From positions 7,217,501 through 7,281,500 of the forward strand of contig NZ_CP108352.1 in NCBI RefSeq assembly GCF_036237275.1: 64,000 nucleotides of DNA. Reading direction: 5' to 3'. Of this stretch, positions 10,002 through 20,615 are shown one piece after another. This DNA comes from Streptomyces sp. NBC_01353. Lineage in GTDB: Bacteria > Actinomycetota > Actinomycetes > Streptomycetales > Streptomycetaceae. A program made the translations under genes and the position numbers. Under the pieces are notes generated by a model. That model searched no databases, had not been told where the DNA came from, and worked only from the letters and a program-made list of their open reading frames with translations. Position 1 is the stretch's first letter; every line of letters begins with the position of its first letter.

Positions 10002-11387
10002 GTGAGAGCCGCGCCGACGATTCTGCATCTGGACATGGATGCCTTCTTCGCCGCCGCCGAGCAGGCGGCGAAGCCGAGTCTGCGCGGAAAGCCGGTGGTG
10101 GTCGGAGGGCTGGGCCCGCGCGGGGTCGTCGCCACCGCCTCGTACGAGGCGCGGCGCTTCGGGGTGCACTCCGCGATGCCGATGGCGCAGGCTCGGCGGC
10201 GGGCGCCCAATGCCGCCTATCTCGTGCCGCGCTTCAGCTTCTACCGGGGGATCAGCGAGCAGGTCATGGAGCTGCTCGGGCGGCTGTCGCCGCTCGTGGA
10301 GCCCCTGAGCCTGGACGAGGCCTTCGTCGACCTGGAGGCCGGGGGTGTGGCCGACGACAGGGGGAGCGCGCGGGAGGCCGGTGAGCGGCTGCGCAAGGAC
10401 ATTCTCGCCACCACGGGGCTGACGGGGTCGGTGGGGCTCGCCGGGTCCAAGATGCTGGCGAAGATCGCCTCGGAGGAGGCCAAGCCTGATGGTCTGGTGC
10501 TGATCGAGCCGGGGACCGAGCGGGAGTTGCTGGGGCCGAAGTCGGTGCGGATCCTGCCGGGCGTGGGGCCGGCCACCGGGGAGCATCTGCGGCGGGCCGG
10601 GATGACGACGGTGTCGGACCTCGCGGAAGCGGGCGAGGACGAGCTTGTACGGCTCCTTGGGCGGGCGCACGGTGCCTCCCTGTACCTGATGGCCCAGGGG
10701 TACGACGATCGGCCCGTGGTGGCCGAGAGGGACACGAAGTCGGTGTCGGTGGAGGACACCTTCGACGTGGACCTGCACGACCGGGTACGAATCCGGATCG
10801 AGGTGGAGCGGCTCGCCGAGCGGTGCGTGGGGAGGCTGCGGGCCTCGGGCCACTCGGGGCGGACGATCGTGCTGAAGGTGCGGCGGTTCGACTTCTCGAC
10901 GCTGACGCGTTCCGAGACGCTGCGGGGGCCCACGGACGACCCGGTCGTGGTGCGGGAGGCCGCAGGGCGGCTGCTCGAGGGGGTGGACACGACGGGCGGG
11001 GTCCGGCTGCTGGGGGTGGGGGTGAGCGGCCTCGCGGACTACACGCAGGAGGATCTGTTCGCCCAGGCGGCGGAGGCGGCAGGGCCGGGGCCGGTGGAGC
11101 GGTCCGAGGAGGTCGCGCCCGTCGAGGTGGCCGGTGAGCCGGCGGCGCCCGCCGAGCGGCGGTGGTCGCCCGGGCACGACGTACGGCATGCGATGTACGG
11201 CCCCGGGTGGGTGCAGGGCAGCGGGGTGGGGCGGGTCACCGTGCGCTTCGAGGAGCCCGGGTCGGCGCCGGGGCGGGTGCGGACGTTTCTCGTGGACGAC
11301 CCGGAGCTGGAGGCGGGGGAGCCGCTGCCGCTGGTGGGGGGTGCACCCGGCCTTCGGCCGGGCTTGTCGCTCCCACCCTCCCCCTGA
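10002..11387 (+). CDS. dinB: DNA polymerase IV (Y-family, translesion)
   Basis: A 461-residue error-prone polymerase for bypass of DNA lesions. The palm motif ILHLDMDAFF carries D11, and the second catalytic block SLDEAF carries D105 and E106. A helix-hairpin-helix region (ILPGVGPATGEHLRRAG) and a little-finger domain follow. The C-terminal extension (about 385-440, RRWSPGHDVRHAMYGPGWVQ) is typical of actinobacterial DinB. No clear beta-clamp motif was identified. The last 15-20 codons lie in palindromic DNA and look like read-through into an intergenic repeat. GTG 10002 has only a close GGAGA upstream, so the exact start is moderately certain. Confidence 0.88.
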   Translation: MRAAPTILHLDMDAFFAAAEQAAKPSLRGKPVVVGGLGPRGVVATASYEARRFGVHSAMPMAQARRRAPNAAYLVPRFSFYRGISEQVMELLGRLSPLVEPLSLDEAFVDLEAGGVADDRGSAREAGERLRKDILATTGLTGSVGLAGSKMLAKIASEEAKPDGLVLIEPGTERELLGPKSVRILPGVGPATGEHLRRAGMTTVSDLAEAGEDELVRLLGRAHGASLYLMAQGYDDRPVVAERDTKSVSVEDTFDVDLHDRVRIRIEVERLAERCVGRLRASGHSGRTIVLKVRRFDFSTLTRSETLRGPTDDPVVVREAAGRLLEGVDTTGGVRLLGVGVSGLADYTQEDLFAQAAEAAGPGPVERSEEVAPVEVAGEPAAPAERRWSPGHDVRHAMYGPGWVQGSGVGRVTVRFEEPGSAPGRVRTFLVDDPELEAGEPLPLVGGAPGLRPGLSLPPSP

Positions 11388-11401
11388 GCTTCGCCAGGGG
11401 G
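11346..11401 (+). terminator. Two hairpins at the dinB 3' end
   Basis: CCCGGCC-TTC-GGCCGGG (11346-11362) and CCCCCTG-AGCTTCGC-CAGGGGG (11380-11401) are both perfect 7-bp stems. The second spans the dinB stop codon. They are probable transcription terminators or copies of a mobile palindromic element. No T-run follows. Confidence 0.5.
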
Positions 11402-11466
11402 TACCCCCATCGCGCTTCGCTTGCCTGTGCAGACGGGGTGACGGAGCTGCGGGTCATCCCGTCGGT

Positions 11467-11650
11467 GCTGCCGCGCCGTCGGCGGGCGTCGGGAGGAACG
11501 CGCGGAGGCTGGTGGCAGGCGTGCGGGTTGTTCCGTGGTGCCGCACCGTCGGCGACTGCGGGAGAACGTGCGGTAGCCCTTGGCAGGCGGGTGGGATTGA
11601 TCGCTCGTGGTCGCGCCTCGCCGTCGGCGGCGCGCGGGCGGGCGGTCGCG
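11467..11650. repeat. Degenerate tandem repeat, about 70-bp period
   Basis: The core CCGTCGGCG occurs at 11476, 11546 and 11621. The first two units also share GGGAG-AACG-GCGG and TGGCAGGCG downstream of the core. The third is weakly related. The repeats fill the 310-bp gap between dinB and the PRC-barrel gene. No convincing gene was seen in this gap. Confidence 0.45.
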
Positions 11651-11697
11651 GCGAGGTCGTCGGGCGCGCCTTCTCCTGGTCCGTCGGACGGGAGCCG

Positions 11698-12063
11698 TCA
11701 GTTCTCCTCCTGGCCCGCCAGGCGGCCGAAGTCGCGGTCCGGGGGTGGTGGGGGGAGGGTGATGTTGTAGTGGCGGTAGAGCTGGATCTCCTGCTCGGGG
11801 GAGAGATGGCGGCCCACGCCGAAGTCCGGGGCGTCCTTGATCAGGGACCGGTCGTACGGGATGTGGAGGCCGTCCTTGGCCAGCTCGCTCGGCTCCAGGG
11901 GGACGAACGCGTCCCGGCTGAAGAGGCCCGTGCGCACCGCGGCCCACTCCGGGACACCGGTCGCGTCGTCCAGGTACACCTCGTCCACGGTGCCGATCTT
12001 GTGTCCATCGCGGTCGTACGCCTTGCGGCCGATCAGGCTGCGCGGATCGATGTCGGTCTGCAC
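11698..12063 (-). CDS. PRC-barrel domain protein
   Basis: A 121-residue soluble protein. The PRC-barrel domain lies at about 8-85 (RSLIGRKAYDRDGHKIGTVDEVYLDD, then TGLFSRDAFVPLEP). A C-terminal stretch follows with YDRSLIKDAPDF and LSPEQEIQLYRHY, and then a proline-rich tail. PRC barrels bind RNA or protein partners in RimM and photosynthetic reaction centres; the role here is unknown. GTG 12063 has GGAGGG just upstream on the minus strand. A longer reading frame upstream lacks a site and would cross the gcvP riboswitch promoter region. It is transcribed divergently from gcvP. Confidence 0.82.
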   Translation of the reverse strand: MQTDIDPRSLIGRKAYDRDGHKIGTVDEVYLDDATGVPEWAAVRTGLFSRDAFVPLEPSELAKDGLHIPYDRSLIKDAPDFGVGRHLSPEQEIQLYRHYNITLPPPPPDRDFGRLAGQEEN

Positions 12064-12183
12064 GGTCCCTCCAACTGGTCGCAACTGCTCTAAGACTACG
12101 AAAGTGCACATCTGGGATGTCGGCCACTTGAGCGATGTCTTCGGGAACCTCGCTGGTAGGCTGGCTGTGGCTGTCGACCCTGT

Positions 12184-12390
12184 GCGGGAGAGTCCTCCGG
12201 AGAAACCTTTCGGAGGCGCCGAAGGAGCAACTCCTCCCCGGAATCTCTCAGGCCCCTGTACCGCACGGACGAGGTCACTCTGGAAAGCAGGGCGGACGTC
12301 CGACGACATCCGCCCTCACCGACGGTGAAAGCCGGCGAGCCTCTTCGGCGTGCCGGTGAAACTCTCAGGTTGAGATGACAGAGGGGGAGG
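12184..12390 (+). promoter_or_regulatory. Tandem glycine riboswitch upstream of gcvP
   Basis: Two glycine aptamers lie in series. The first (about 12184-12275) has GGGAGAG, the core CGCCGAAGGAGCAA (12217-12230) and ATCTCTCAGGC (12243-12253). The second (about 12276-12385) has P1 CTCTG (12278-12282) with CAGAG (12379-12383), a P2 hairpin GGGCGGA/TCCGCCC (12290-12296 with 12309-12315), and GAAACTCTCAGG (12358-12369). Glycine riboswitches of this type switch on glycine cleavage genes when glycine is abundant. The ribosome site of gcvP lies 49 bases after it. The on/off mechanism was not resolved. Confidence 0.9.
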
Positions 12391-12453
12391 CCGTCCGGGC
12401 ACCCGCGCCGTTGGTGCCCCTCGCAGGTCGTGACGACCAGGAGGCCTCCGTAC

Positions 12454-15339
<2,886 letters not shown>

Positions 15340-15394
15340 GCACGGGCGCGAGCGCGAGCATGGGCTGAGCGCCATCGGCAACCGGGCATGAGTC

Positions 15395-15430
15395 AGGGCC
15401 GGTTCGGAGAGTTCTCCGGGCCGGCCCTTT
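15395..15430 (+). terminator. Terminator after gcvP
   Basis: AGGGCCGG (15395-15402) pairs with CCGGCCCT (15421-15428). An inner CGGAG/CTCCG helix (15405-15409 with 15414-15418) and a short TTT follow. It is placed between the convergent gcvP and DUF5999 genes and may serve both. Confidence 0.75.
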
Positions 15431-15472
15431 GCGTGTTCCCTCGTACGGTGCGGTGCCCGACGTGCCCTGTCG

Positions 15473-15679
15473 TCAGGCGGCGGTCGTCACCCGGCCCGCC
15501 GTCAGCGGGCGGTGCGGGGCGATGATCTGTCCGTCCGGCAGCAGTTCACCGGTGTCCTCGAAGAGCAGGACCCCGTTGCACAGCAGGCTCCAGCCCTGCT
15601 CCGGGTGGTGCGCCGTCAGTCGTGCCGCCTCCCGGTCGGCGGAGTGGGCGGTGGGACAGGCAGGCTGGTGCTGGCACAT
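15473..15679 (-). CDS. DUF5999 family protein
   Basis: A 68-residue protein of a family confined to actinomycetes. It begins MCQHQPACPTAHSADREAA and continues HPEQGWSLLCNGVLLFEDTGELLPDGQ. Three cysteines and nearby histidines near the N-terminus suggest a small metal-binding site, which is inference. The start at 15679 gives the family's usual beginning; an in-frame ATG 60 bases upstream would add a Ser/Thr/Arg tail. The function is unknown. Confidence 0.8.
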   Translation of the reverse strand: MCQHQPACPTAHSADREAARLTAHHPEQGWSLLCNGVLLFEDTGELLPDGQIIAPHRPLTAGRVTTAA

Positions 15680-15953
15680 GGATGGGTTCTTTCGCTGCGT
15701 CGTGGTGTCTGTCGTCCTGCGGCTCGATGCGGTGCTCATGGCCGCCCCCCGTTGTCGGTTCGGTTGGTCCAGTGTTCCCCTACGGACGTCGATCCGCAGG
15801 TATTTCACGGCAGCTCTTCCTACTGCATGAAGACGTATCACCCGCGCGGGCGGTTCAACTCAACTGGGAGGTCTCTTCGGATGGTTCGGGGTAGTCCTGG
15901 CGGGCTAGTCCGTAAGAGGCGGGGTGTTCGACAGCGGCGTTCGGGCAGCGCGG

Positions 15954-15983
15954 CGCCCCGCGGCCCGGTCGGCCCGCGGGGCG
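15954..15983 (-). terminator. GC-rich hairpin after the hypothetical gene
   Basis: CGCCCCGCGG (15954-15963) pairs perfectly with CCGCGGGGCG (15974-15983). The loop CCCGGTCGGC can itself pair. It lies 34 bases beyond the stop of the minus-strand gene and fits its terminator. The rest of the 337-bp gap between that gene and the DUF5999 start shows no gene. Confidence 0.55.
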
Positions 15984-16016
15984 TGCACGCTTCGGATGAG
16001 CTTCGGGTGCGGTGGT

Positions 16017-16619
16017 TCAGGCCGGCGCCGGAGTGCCGAACAGCGGTGGCGGCGCGAGGCGCAGGGTCAGGACGGGCAGCAGGTCGGCGACCCGGTGCGG
16101 ACGGTGGGAGGCGATACCGGGCGGCGCCGGGGCGAGCGGGACGAGGAGGTCGGCGGGCGCGGGCGAGGCGGACGCCCCGTCGGCCTCCGTGTCTCCGTGG
16201 AGCCACAGCGTCAGCATGTACAGGCCCGGTACGGAGAGCAGGCGCGGCTGGTACGACGTGGGCAGCGTCTCGGCCTGGAGCAGGGCGCGTTCGGTGGCGG
16301 TGACGTACGGACCCTCGAAGAAGTGCGAGAAGGACCAGCCGTCGGGCGTGAGCATGGTGTCGGCGGCGGCGACGGCCCGGTCGGTGGTGCCCCGGATCAG
16401 GAAGCGCCAGCCGACGAGCCGCGTGCGCGGCGCCTGCCCGGACGGGACGACCTGGTCCCGTACGTCGAGGACATGGACGGGCAGGGGCAGCTCGGGGCTC
16501 AGCGGCCCCTGGGCGGCCCGGAGGGCGGGAGTTCGAGCCTCGCGGACGGCGGTGGGGGAACCGAGGGCCGCGAGGACGCTGCGCAGGGCCGGCGCGGGGG
16601 CCGGGGAGGGTCGGAGCAT
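16017..16619 (-). CDS. Hypothetical protein
   Basis: A 200-residue protein not assigned to a family here. Its composition is balanced, with clear GC3 coding bias and conserved-looking aromatic blocks (VGWRFLIRGTTDRAVAAADTM, then GWSFSHFFEGPYVTATERALL and PGLYMLTLWLHGD). There is no signal peptide or membrane helix. The Pro/Ala-rich first 35 residues leave the start uncertain. ATG 16619 is preceded by GAGAGG about 13 bases upstream. It may be a small actinomycete-specific cytosolic protein. Confidence 0.65.
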   Translation of the reverse strand: MLRPSPAPAPALRSVLAALGSPTAVREARTPALRAAQGPLSPELPLPVHVLDVRDQVVPSGQAPRTRLVGWRFLIRGTTDRAVAAADTMLTPDGWSFSHFFEGPYVTATERALLQAETLPTSYQPRLLSVPGLYMLTLWLHGDTEADGASASPAPADLLVPLAPAPPGIASHRPHRVADLLPVLTLRLAPPPLFGTPAPA

Positions 16620-17096
16620 GATGGGTCGCCTCTCGCTCAGGAGACACGGTGATGCGTGGGCAGGTACGACGGCGCTGTGGGCTGCCGGAGAGGGGCCATG
16701 AAGTCATGGCCGGGCGCCAACACTCTGCCTCGTTCGCGGAGTTTATACGAGACGTGTTCACACGTTGTTTCCGCTAGCGGTCGCCGATATTGCGAGCAAG
16801 ACGTCATCCGGCCTTGTTCCAGGGGTGATTCGCAGCATTTGCGGTGAGAGCGCTTCGCCTGCCTGCGGGTTCACCGCCGCTGCGGACGGCCGAATATCGA
16901 CCCCATGCTTTCCGCGCTTATGTCGGTGGAATATGTCCATTGCCGAGTGACCGCGGGACGTGCCGGGTGATTGCTCAATCCAGCCTACCTTGCGGCGGGG
17001 TGGCTCCGCAGGCGTTATGGATCAGTCCGCTGGGCATCATCGTCCGTGACGCGCGCGGCCGTCGCCGTGGCCGCCCAATCGGGGAGGGACGCTTCG
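16620..17096. other. 477-bp gene-free region with palindromes
   Basis: No convincing gene. The DNA is noticeably less GC-rich than its flanks around 16730-17000. It holds ACGTGT-TC-ACACGT (16752-16765) and the self-complementary CCGCTAGCGG (16771-16780) five bases later. These are good candidates for operator sites for the divergent hypothetical and ligase genes. No confident -35/-10 pair was assigned. Confidence 0.4.
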
Positions 17097-18596
17097 ATGG
17101 GGGAGAAGGTCGTGGCAGACGGGTTCGACCTGTCCGATCGGCAGAGATACCGCAGGAAGCTCCAGCAGTGCCTGGCGGGGCTCGCGAGACTCCTGGCGGA
17201 GAAGAGGTTCGACCGTCCGCAGAATCTGATGGGCCTGGAGATCGAACTCAATCTCGCGGGCGTGGACGGGATGCCCCGGATGGTGAATGGCGAGGTCCTC
17301 GAGCGCATCGCGAGCCCGGATTTCCAGACGGAACTCGGAATGTTCAACCTCGAAGTGAACATCGCTCCGCACCGTCTAGGCGGCCGCGTATTCGACCGGC
17401 TCGCGGAGGAGTTGAGGACCGGTCTGGGATATGCCGACCGCAAGGCCCGTGAGGTCGACGCCGGCGTCATCATGATCGGAATTCTTCCGACGCTGTCGCA
17501 GCACGATCTCGTCTTCGAGAACCTTTCGGCCGTCGACCGGTACACCCTGCTCAACGACCAGATCGTCGCCGCCCGGGGCGAGGACTTCAGACTCGACATC
17601 CAGGGGGTGGAGCGGCTCACCTGCACGTCCACGTCGATCGTGCCCGAGGCCGCCTGCACCTCCGTGCAGTTGCACCTCCAGGTCACCCCGGCCCGCTTCG
17701 CCGCGGTGTGGAACGCGGCCCAGGCCGTGGCGGCGGTCCAGATCGCCGTCGGCGCCAACTCGCCCTTCCTCTTCGGCCGGGAGCTCTGGCGCGAGTCCCG
17801 TCCGCCGCTGTTCCAGCAGGCCACGGACACCCGGCCACCGGAGCTCCAGGCGCAGGGGGTGCGGCCGCGCACCTGGTTCGGGGAGCGGTGGGTGGATTCG
17901 GCGTACGACCTCTTCGAGGAGAACCTGCGGTACTTCCCGCCACTGCTGCCGATATGCGACGAGGAGGACCCGCTCCTGGTCCTCGACCAGGGCGGGGTGC
18001 CGCGCCTGCAGGAGCTCGTCCTGCACAACGGGACGGTCTACCGCTGGAACCGGCCGGTGTACGGCTGGGTGGACGGGGTCCCGCATCTGCGTGTGGAGAA
18101 CCGGGTGTTGCCGGCCGGACCGACGGTCACCGACGTCGTCGCCAATGCGGCCTTCTACTACGGGCTGGTGCGGGCGCTGGCCGAGGAGCCCCGGCCGGTG
18201 TGGAAGAGGCTGGCGTTCGAGGACGCCGCCGCGAACTTCGACGCCGCCTGTCGCCACGGGATCGAGGCGGAGCTGCGCTGGCCCCGGCCCGGGCGCTCGG
18301 GCGGGGTCTCGACGGTGTCCGCGGTACGTCTCGTCCTCGACGAGCTGCTGCCGCTTGCCGCGTCGGGGCTCGACGCCTGGCACATCGAGCCGGCCGACCG
18401 CGACTTCTATCTGGGCGTGATCGAGGAGCGCTGTCGTGGCCGGGTCAATGGTGCATCCTGGCAGGCCGAGACCTTCCGGCGGGCACGGGAGTCCGGCCTC
18501 GACCGCGAGGCGGCCCTGGCGGCCACGACCCGCCGGTACGCCGAGCTGATGCACGGCGGCGAACCGGTGCACCGGTGGCCGGTGGGTTTCGAGTAG
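17097..18596 (+). CDS. Glutamate-cysteine ligase family protein
   Basis: A 499-residue protein of the carboxylate-amine/glutamate-cysteine ligase superfamily. Conserved blocks include MGLEIELNL (about 44-52, the acidic nucleotide/metal-binding strand), FNLEVNIAPHRLGG, LNDQIVAARGEDF, VQLHLQV, GANSPFLFGRELW and HLRVENRVLPAGPTVTD. It is likely to join glutamate, or a similar acid, to an amine through an acyl phosphate. Because actinomycetes use mycothiol and ergothioneine rather than glutathione, the true substrate is uncertain. ATG 17097 follows GGGGAGGG at eight bases. It stands alone, with a repeat-rich gap downstream. Confidence 0.78.
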   Translation: MGEKVVADGFDLSDRQRYRRKLQQCLAGLARLLAEKRFDRPQNLMGLEIELNLAGVDGMPRMVNGEVLERIASPDFQTELGMFNLEVNIAPHRLGGRVFDRLAEELRTGLGYADRKAREVDAGVIMIGILPTLSQHDLVFENLSAVDRYTLLNDQIVAARGEDFRLDIQGVERLTCTSTSIVPEAACTSVQLHLQVTPARFAAVWNAAQAVAAVQIAVGANSPFLFGRELWRESRPPLFQQATDTRPPELQAQGVRPRTWFGERWVDSAYDLFEENLRYFPPLLPICDEEDPLLVLDQGGVPRLQELVLHNGTVYRWNRPVYGWVDGVPHLRVENRVLPAGPTVTDVVANAAFYYGLVRALAEEPRPVWKRLAFEDAAANFDAACRHGIEAELRWPRPGRSGGVSTVSAVRLVLDELLPLAASGLDAWHIEPADRDFYLGVIEERCRGRVNGASWQAETFRRARESGLDREAALAATTRRYAELMHGGEPVHRWPVGFE

Positions 18597-18599
18597 AGA

Positions 18600-18725
18600 T
18601 CCGCCGGGCCCCTGGGGTGGCGCTCGGCCCGGGATCGAGGAGAGGTACCCCTGATCCCGGAACGGCGCCCCGCCCGGGACCGTGCAGAAGTCCCCCGACC
18701 CCCGGAATGGCGCCAGGCCGGGCCC
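18600..18725. repeat. Degenerate 45-bp tandem repeat, about 2.5 copies
   Basis: Read on the minus strand, successive units carry GGCGCC-TTCCGGG near their start and TCCCGGGC near their end, about 45 bases apart. A third partial unit begins AGCGCCACCCC. The array fills most of the gap between the ligase and CPBP genes. No gene is seen in it. Confidence 0.5.
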
Positions 18726-18778
18726 TTCACGCATGATCTCCGTACCCGGAACGCGATGGGGAAGTGGAGACAGGTGTG

Positions 18779-19576
18779 GTGTCGGAGCAACGAGTGGTCG
18801 CCGATTCTCTTCCCCCCGACGGCCTGCCGCGCCGGATCCTGCGGTCCGAGACCCTGATCGTCCTGGCGCTCTCGCTCGGTGCGAGCGCGGTGTCGTCCTT
18901 CATCAGCTTCGTCGGCTCGCTGACCAAGCCCGGCGGGCTGAAGGAACAGGCGGCGACGCTCAACGGCTCGTTCGCCCCCGGGCGGCCGTGGCTCGATCTG
19001 GCCTGGCAGCTCTTCGGCATCGCCACCGCGCTGATGCCGGTCCTGCTCGTCGCACATCTGCTGCTGCGGGAGGGATCCGGGCTGCGGGCGATCGGCTTCG
19101 ACCGGACCCGGCCCTGGCCGGACCTCGGGCGGGGCGCGCTGGTGGCCGCCGTCATCGGGAGCGCCGGCCTCGCGTTCTACCTGGGGGCTCGGGCGACCGG
19201 CTTCAATCTGACCGTGGTGCCGGAGTCGCTGCCGGACGTGTGGTGGAAGTACCCCGTCCTGATCCTTTCGGCGATCCAGAACTCCGTACTGGAAGAGGTC
19301 ATCGTCGTCGGCTATCTGCTGCGCCGACTTGGGCAGTTGGGGTGGACGCCGATGGCCGCGCTGGTGGCGAGCTCGGTGCTGCGCGGTTCGTACCACCTGT
19401 ACCAGGGGGTCGGCGGCTTCGTCGGCAATGTCGTGATGGGCGTCGTCTTCGTGCTGCTCTACCGCCGCTGGGGGCGGGTGGGCCCGCTGGTGGTGGCGCA
19501 CGCGCTGCTCGACATCGTGGCCTTCGTCGGTTACGGGCTGCTGGCGGGGAGGGTGGGCTGGCTGCCCACCATGTAG
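18779..19576 (+). CDS. CPBP family intramembrane metalloprotease
   Basis: A 265-residue polytopic membrane protein with about seven hydrophobic segments. It carries the CPBP/Abi motifs: the paired glutamates LEEVIVVGYLL (about 165-175), RGSYHLYQG, and a distal VVAHALLD histidine. These residues bind the metal in the Rce1-like family. The arginine often found in the first motif is replaced by Gly-Tyr, a variant I associate with actinobacterial members. GTG 18779 has GGAGA eight bases upstream; GTG 18776 and 18764 are alternatives. Its substrate is unknown. Confidence 0.82.
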   Translation: MSEQRVVADSLPPDGLPRRILRSETLIVLALSLGASAVSSFISFVGSLTKPGGLKEQAATLNGSFAPGRPWLDLAWQLFGIATALMPVLLVAHLLLREGSGLRAIGFDRTRPWPDLGRGALVAAVIGSAGLAFYLGARATGFNLTVVPESLPDVWWKYPVLILSAIQNSVLEEVIVVGYLLRRLGQLGWTPMAALVASSVLRGSYHLYQGVGGFVGNVVMGVVFVLLYRRWGRVGPLVVAHALLDIVAFVGYGLLAGRVGWLPTM

Positions 19577-19587
19577 GCGGGGAATGG

Positions 19588-19625
19588 CAGAAGGGGCGTA
19601 CGGCCAGGGCCGTGCGCCCCTTCTG
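19588..19625. terminator. Bidirectional hairpin terminator
   Basis: A 17-bp stem with one G-T wobble (19588-19604 with 19609-19625) and a CAGG loop lies between the convergent CPBP and PhzF genes. It is positioned to stop transcription from both sides. Confidence 0.85.
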
Positions 19626-19657
19626 TGTACCCGGGCCCCGGCGTCCGGGGCGGCGGC

Positions 19658-20467
19658 TCAGGCGTGCAGTTCGCCGTCGATGACGGTGACCGCCTGGCCG
19701 GTGAGCAGGGTGCGGTCGCCCCGCAGCCGGGTGTGGACGATGCCGGTGCGGGCACCGCCCTGGAACCCGGTCAGGTCGTCGCGGCCGAAGCGGGCGGACC
19801 AGAACGGGGCGAGCGCGGTGTGGGCGCTGCCGGTGACCGGGTCCTCGTCGATGCCGACGCCCGGGAAGAAGCCGCGCGAGACGAAGTCGTAGCCACGCTC
19901 GGGCTGTTCGGCCGCGGCGGTCGCGATGACACCCCGGTCGGAGAGGTGCGCCAGAGCCGCGAAGTCCGGCGTCAGGGACCGGACGGTCGCCTCGTCGCGC
20001 AGCTCGACGACGAGGTCCCCGATGTGAGCCGCGGTGTCGTGGACGGAGACGGCCTCCGCGCCCAGCGCCTTCTCCAGGCCGTCCGGGGCCGGCACCGGGG
20101 TCAGCGTGGAGGTCGGGAAGTCCAACGTGATGGTGCCGTCCTCCGCGGCGGTGGCGCTCAGGATGCCGCAGCGGGCGGCGAAGCGGACGGTCCCGGTCGC
20201 GGCGCCGGTCGTGTGCAGGACGTGGGCGGTGGCGAGGGTGGCGTGGCCGCACATGTCGACCTCGGTGGCGGGGGTGAACCAGCGCAGGGCCCAGTCGGCC
20301 TCGCCGCCGGGCGGCAGCGGGTGCGCGAAGGCCGTCTCGGAGAGGTTGACCTCGGCGGCCACCTTCTGGAGCCAGTGGTCGTCGGGGAAGGAGTCGAGGA
20401 GGAGGACCCCTGCCGGATTGCCGGAGAAGGGGCGGTCGGTGAACGCGTCGACGATTCGGATCCGCAT
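19658..20467 (-). CDS. PhzF family phenazine biosynthesis-like isomerase
   Basis: A 269-residue protein of the PhzF/diaminopimelate-epimerase-fold family. It begins MRIRIVDAFTDRPFSGNPAGV and has the conserved catalytic glutamate in NLSETAF (E45) and the DMCGHATLATAHVL and GFFPGVGIDEDPVTGSAH blocks. It probably performs proton-transfer isomerisation of a small molecule. There is no phenazine cluster around it, so phenazine synthesis is not implied. The start is a plain ATG at 20467; a longer upstream frame is out of context because it crosses the padR promoter. It is divergent from padR. Confidence 0.85.
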   Translation of the reverse strand: MRIRIVDAFTDRPFSGNPAGVLLLDSFPDDHWLQKVAAEVNLSETAFAHPLPPGGEADWALRWFTPATEVDMCGHATLATAHVLHTTGAATGTVRFAARCGILSATAAEDGTITLDFPTSTLTPVPAPDGLEKALGAEAVSVHDTAAHIGDLVVELRDEATVRSLTPDFAALAHLSDRGVIATAAAEQPERGYDFVSRGFFPGVGIDEDPVTGSAHTALAPFWSARFGRDDLTGFQGGARTGIVHTRLRGDRTLLTGQAVTVIDGELHA

Positions 20468-20555
20468 GGCACGGAACGTACCGGGGCCGTAAAGCCGCAG
20501 GCCAAGGCCAATCGGGGACGACTGGACCGGTCGGGTGTTGGAAAACGAAGTGTTC

Positions 20556-20591
20556 CGATATATCGTTGACGCATCGCGACAGTTCAACGAT
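20556..20591. promoter_or_regulatory. Putative PadR operator
   Basis: CGATATATCG (20556-20565) is a perfect palindrome. It overlaps the inverted repeat ATCGTTGA (20562-20569) and TCAACGAT (20584-20591). The site lies in an AT-rich stretch, unusual here, 25 bases before the padR start. It is a good candidate for autoregulation and possibly for control of the divergent PhzF gene. Confidence 0.55.
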
Positions 20592-20615
20592 GTACCCGAT
20601 GGAAGGAGCGTTGCG

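Noticed and set aside
19658..20467. PhzF gene as a sign of phenazine production
   Set aside because: No other phenazine genes are nearby, and PhzF homologues are widespread outside such pathways.
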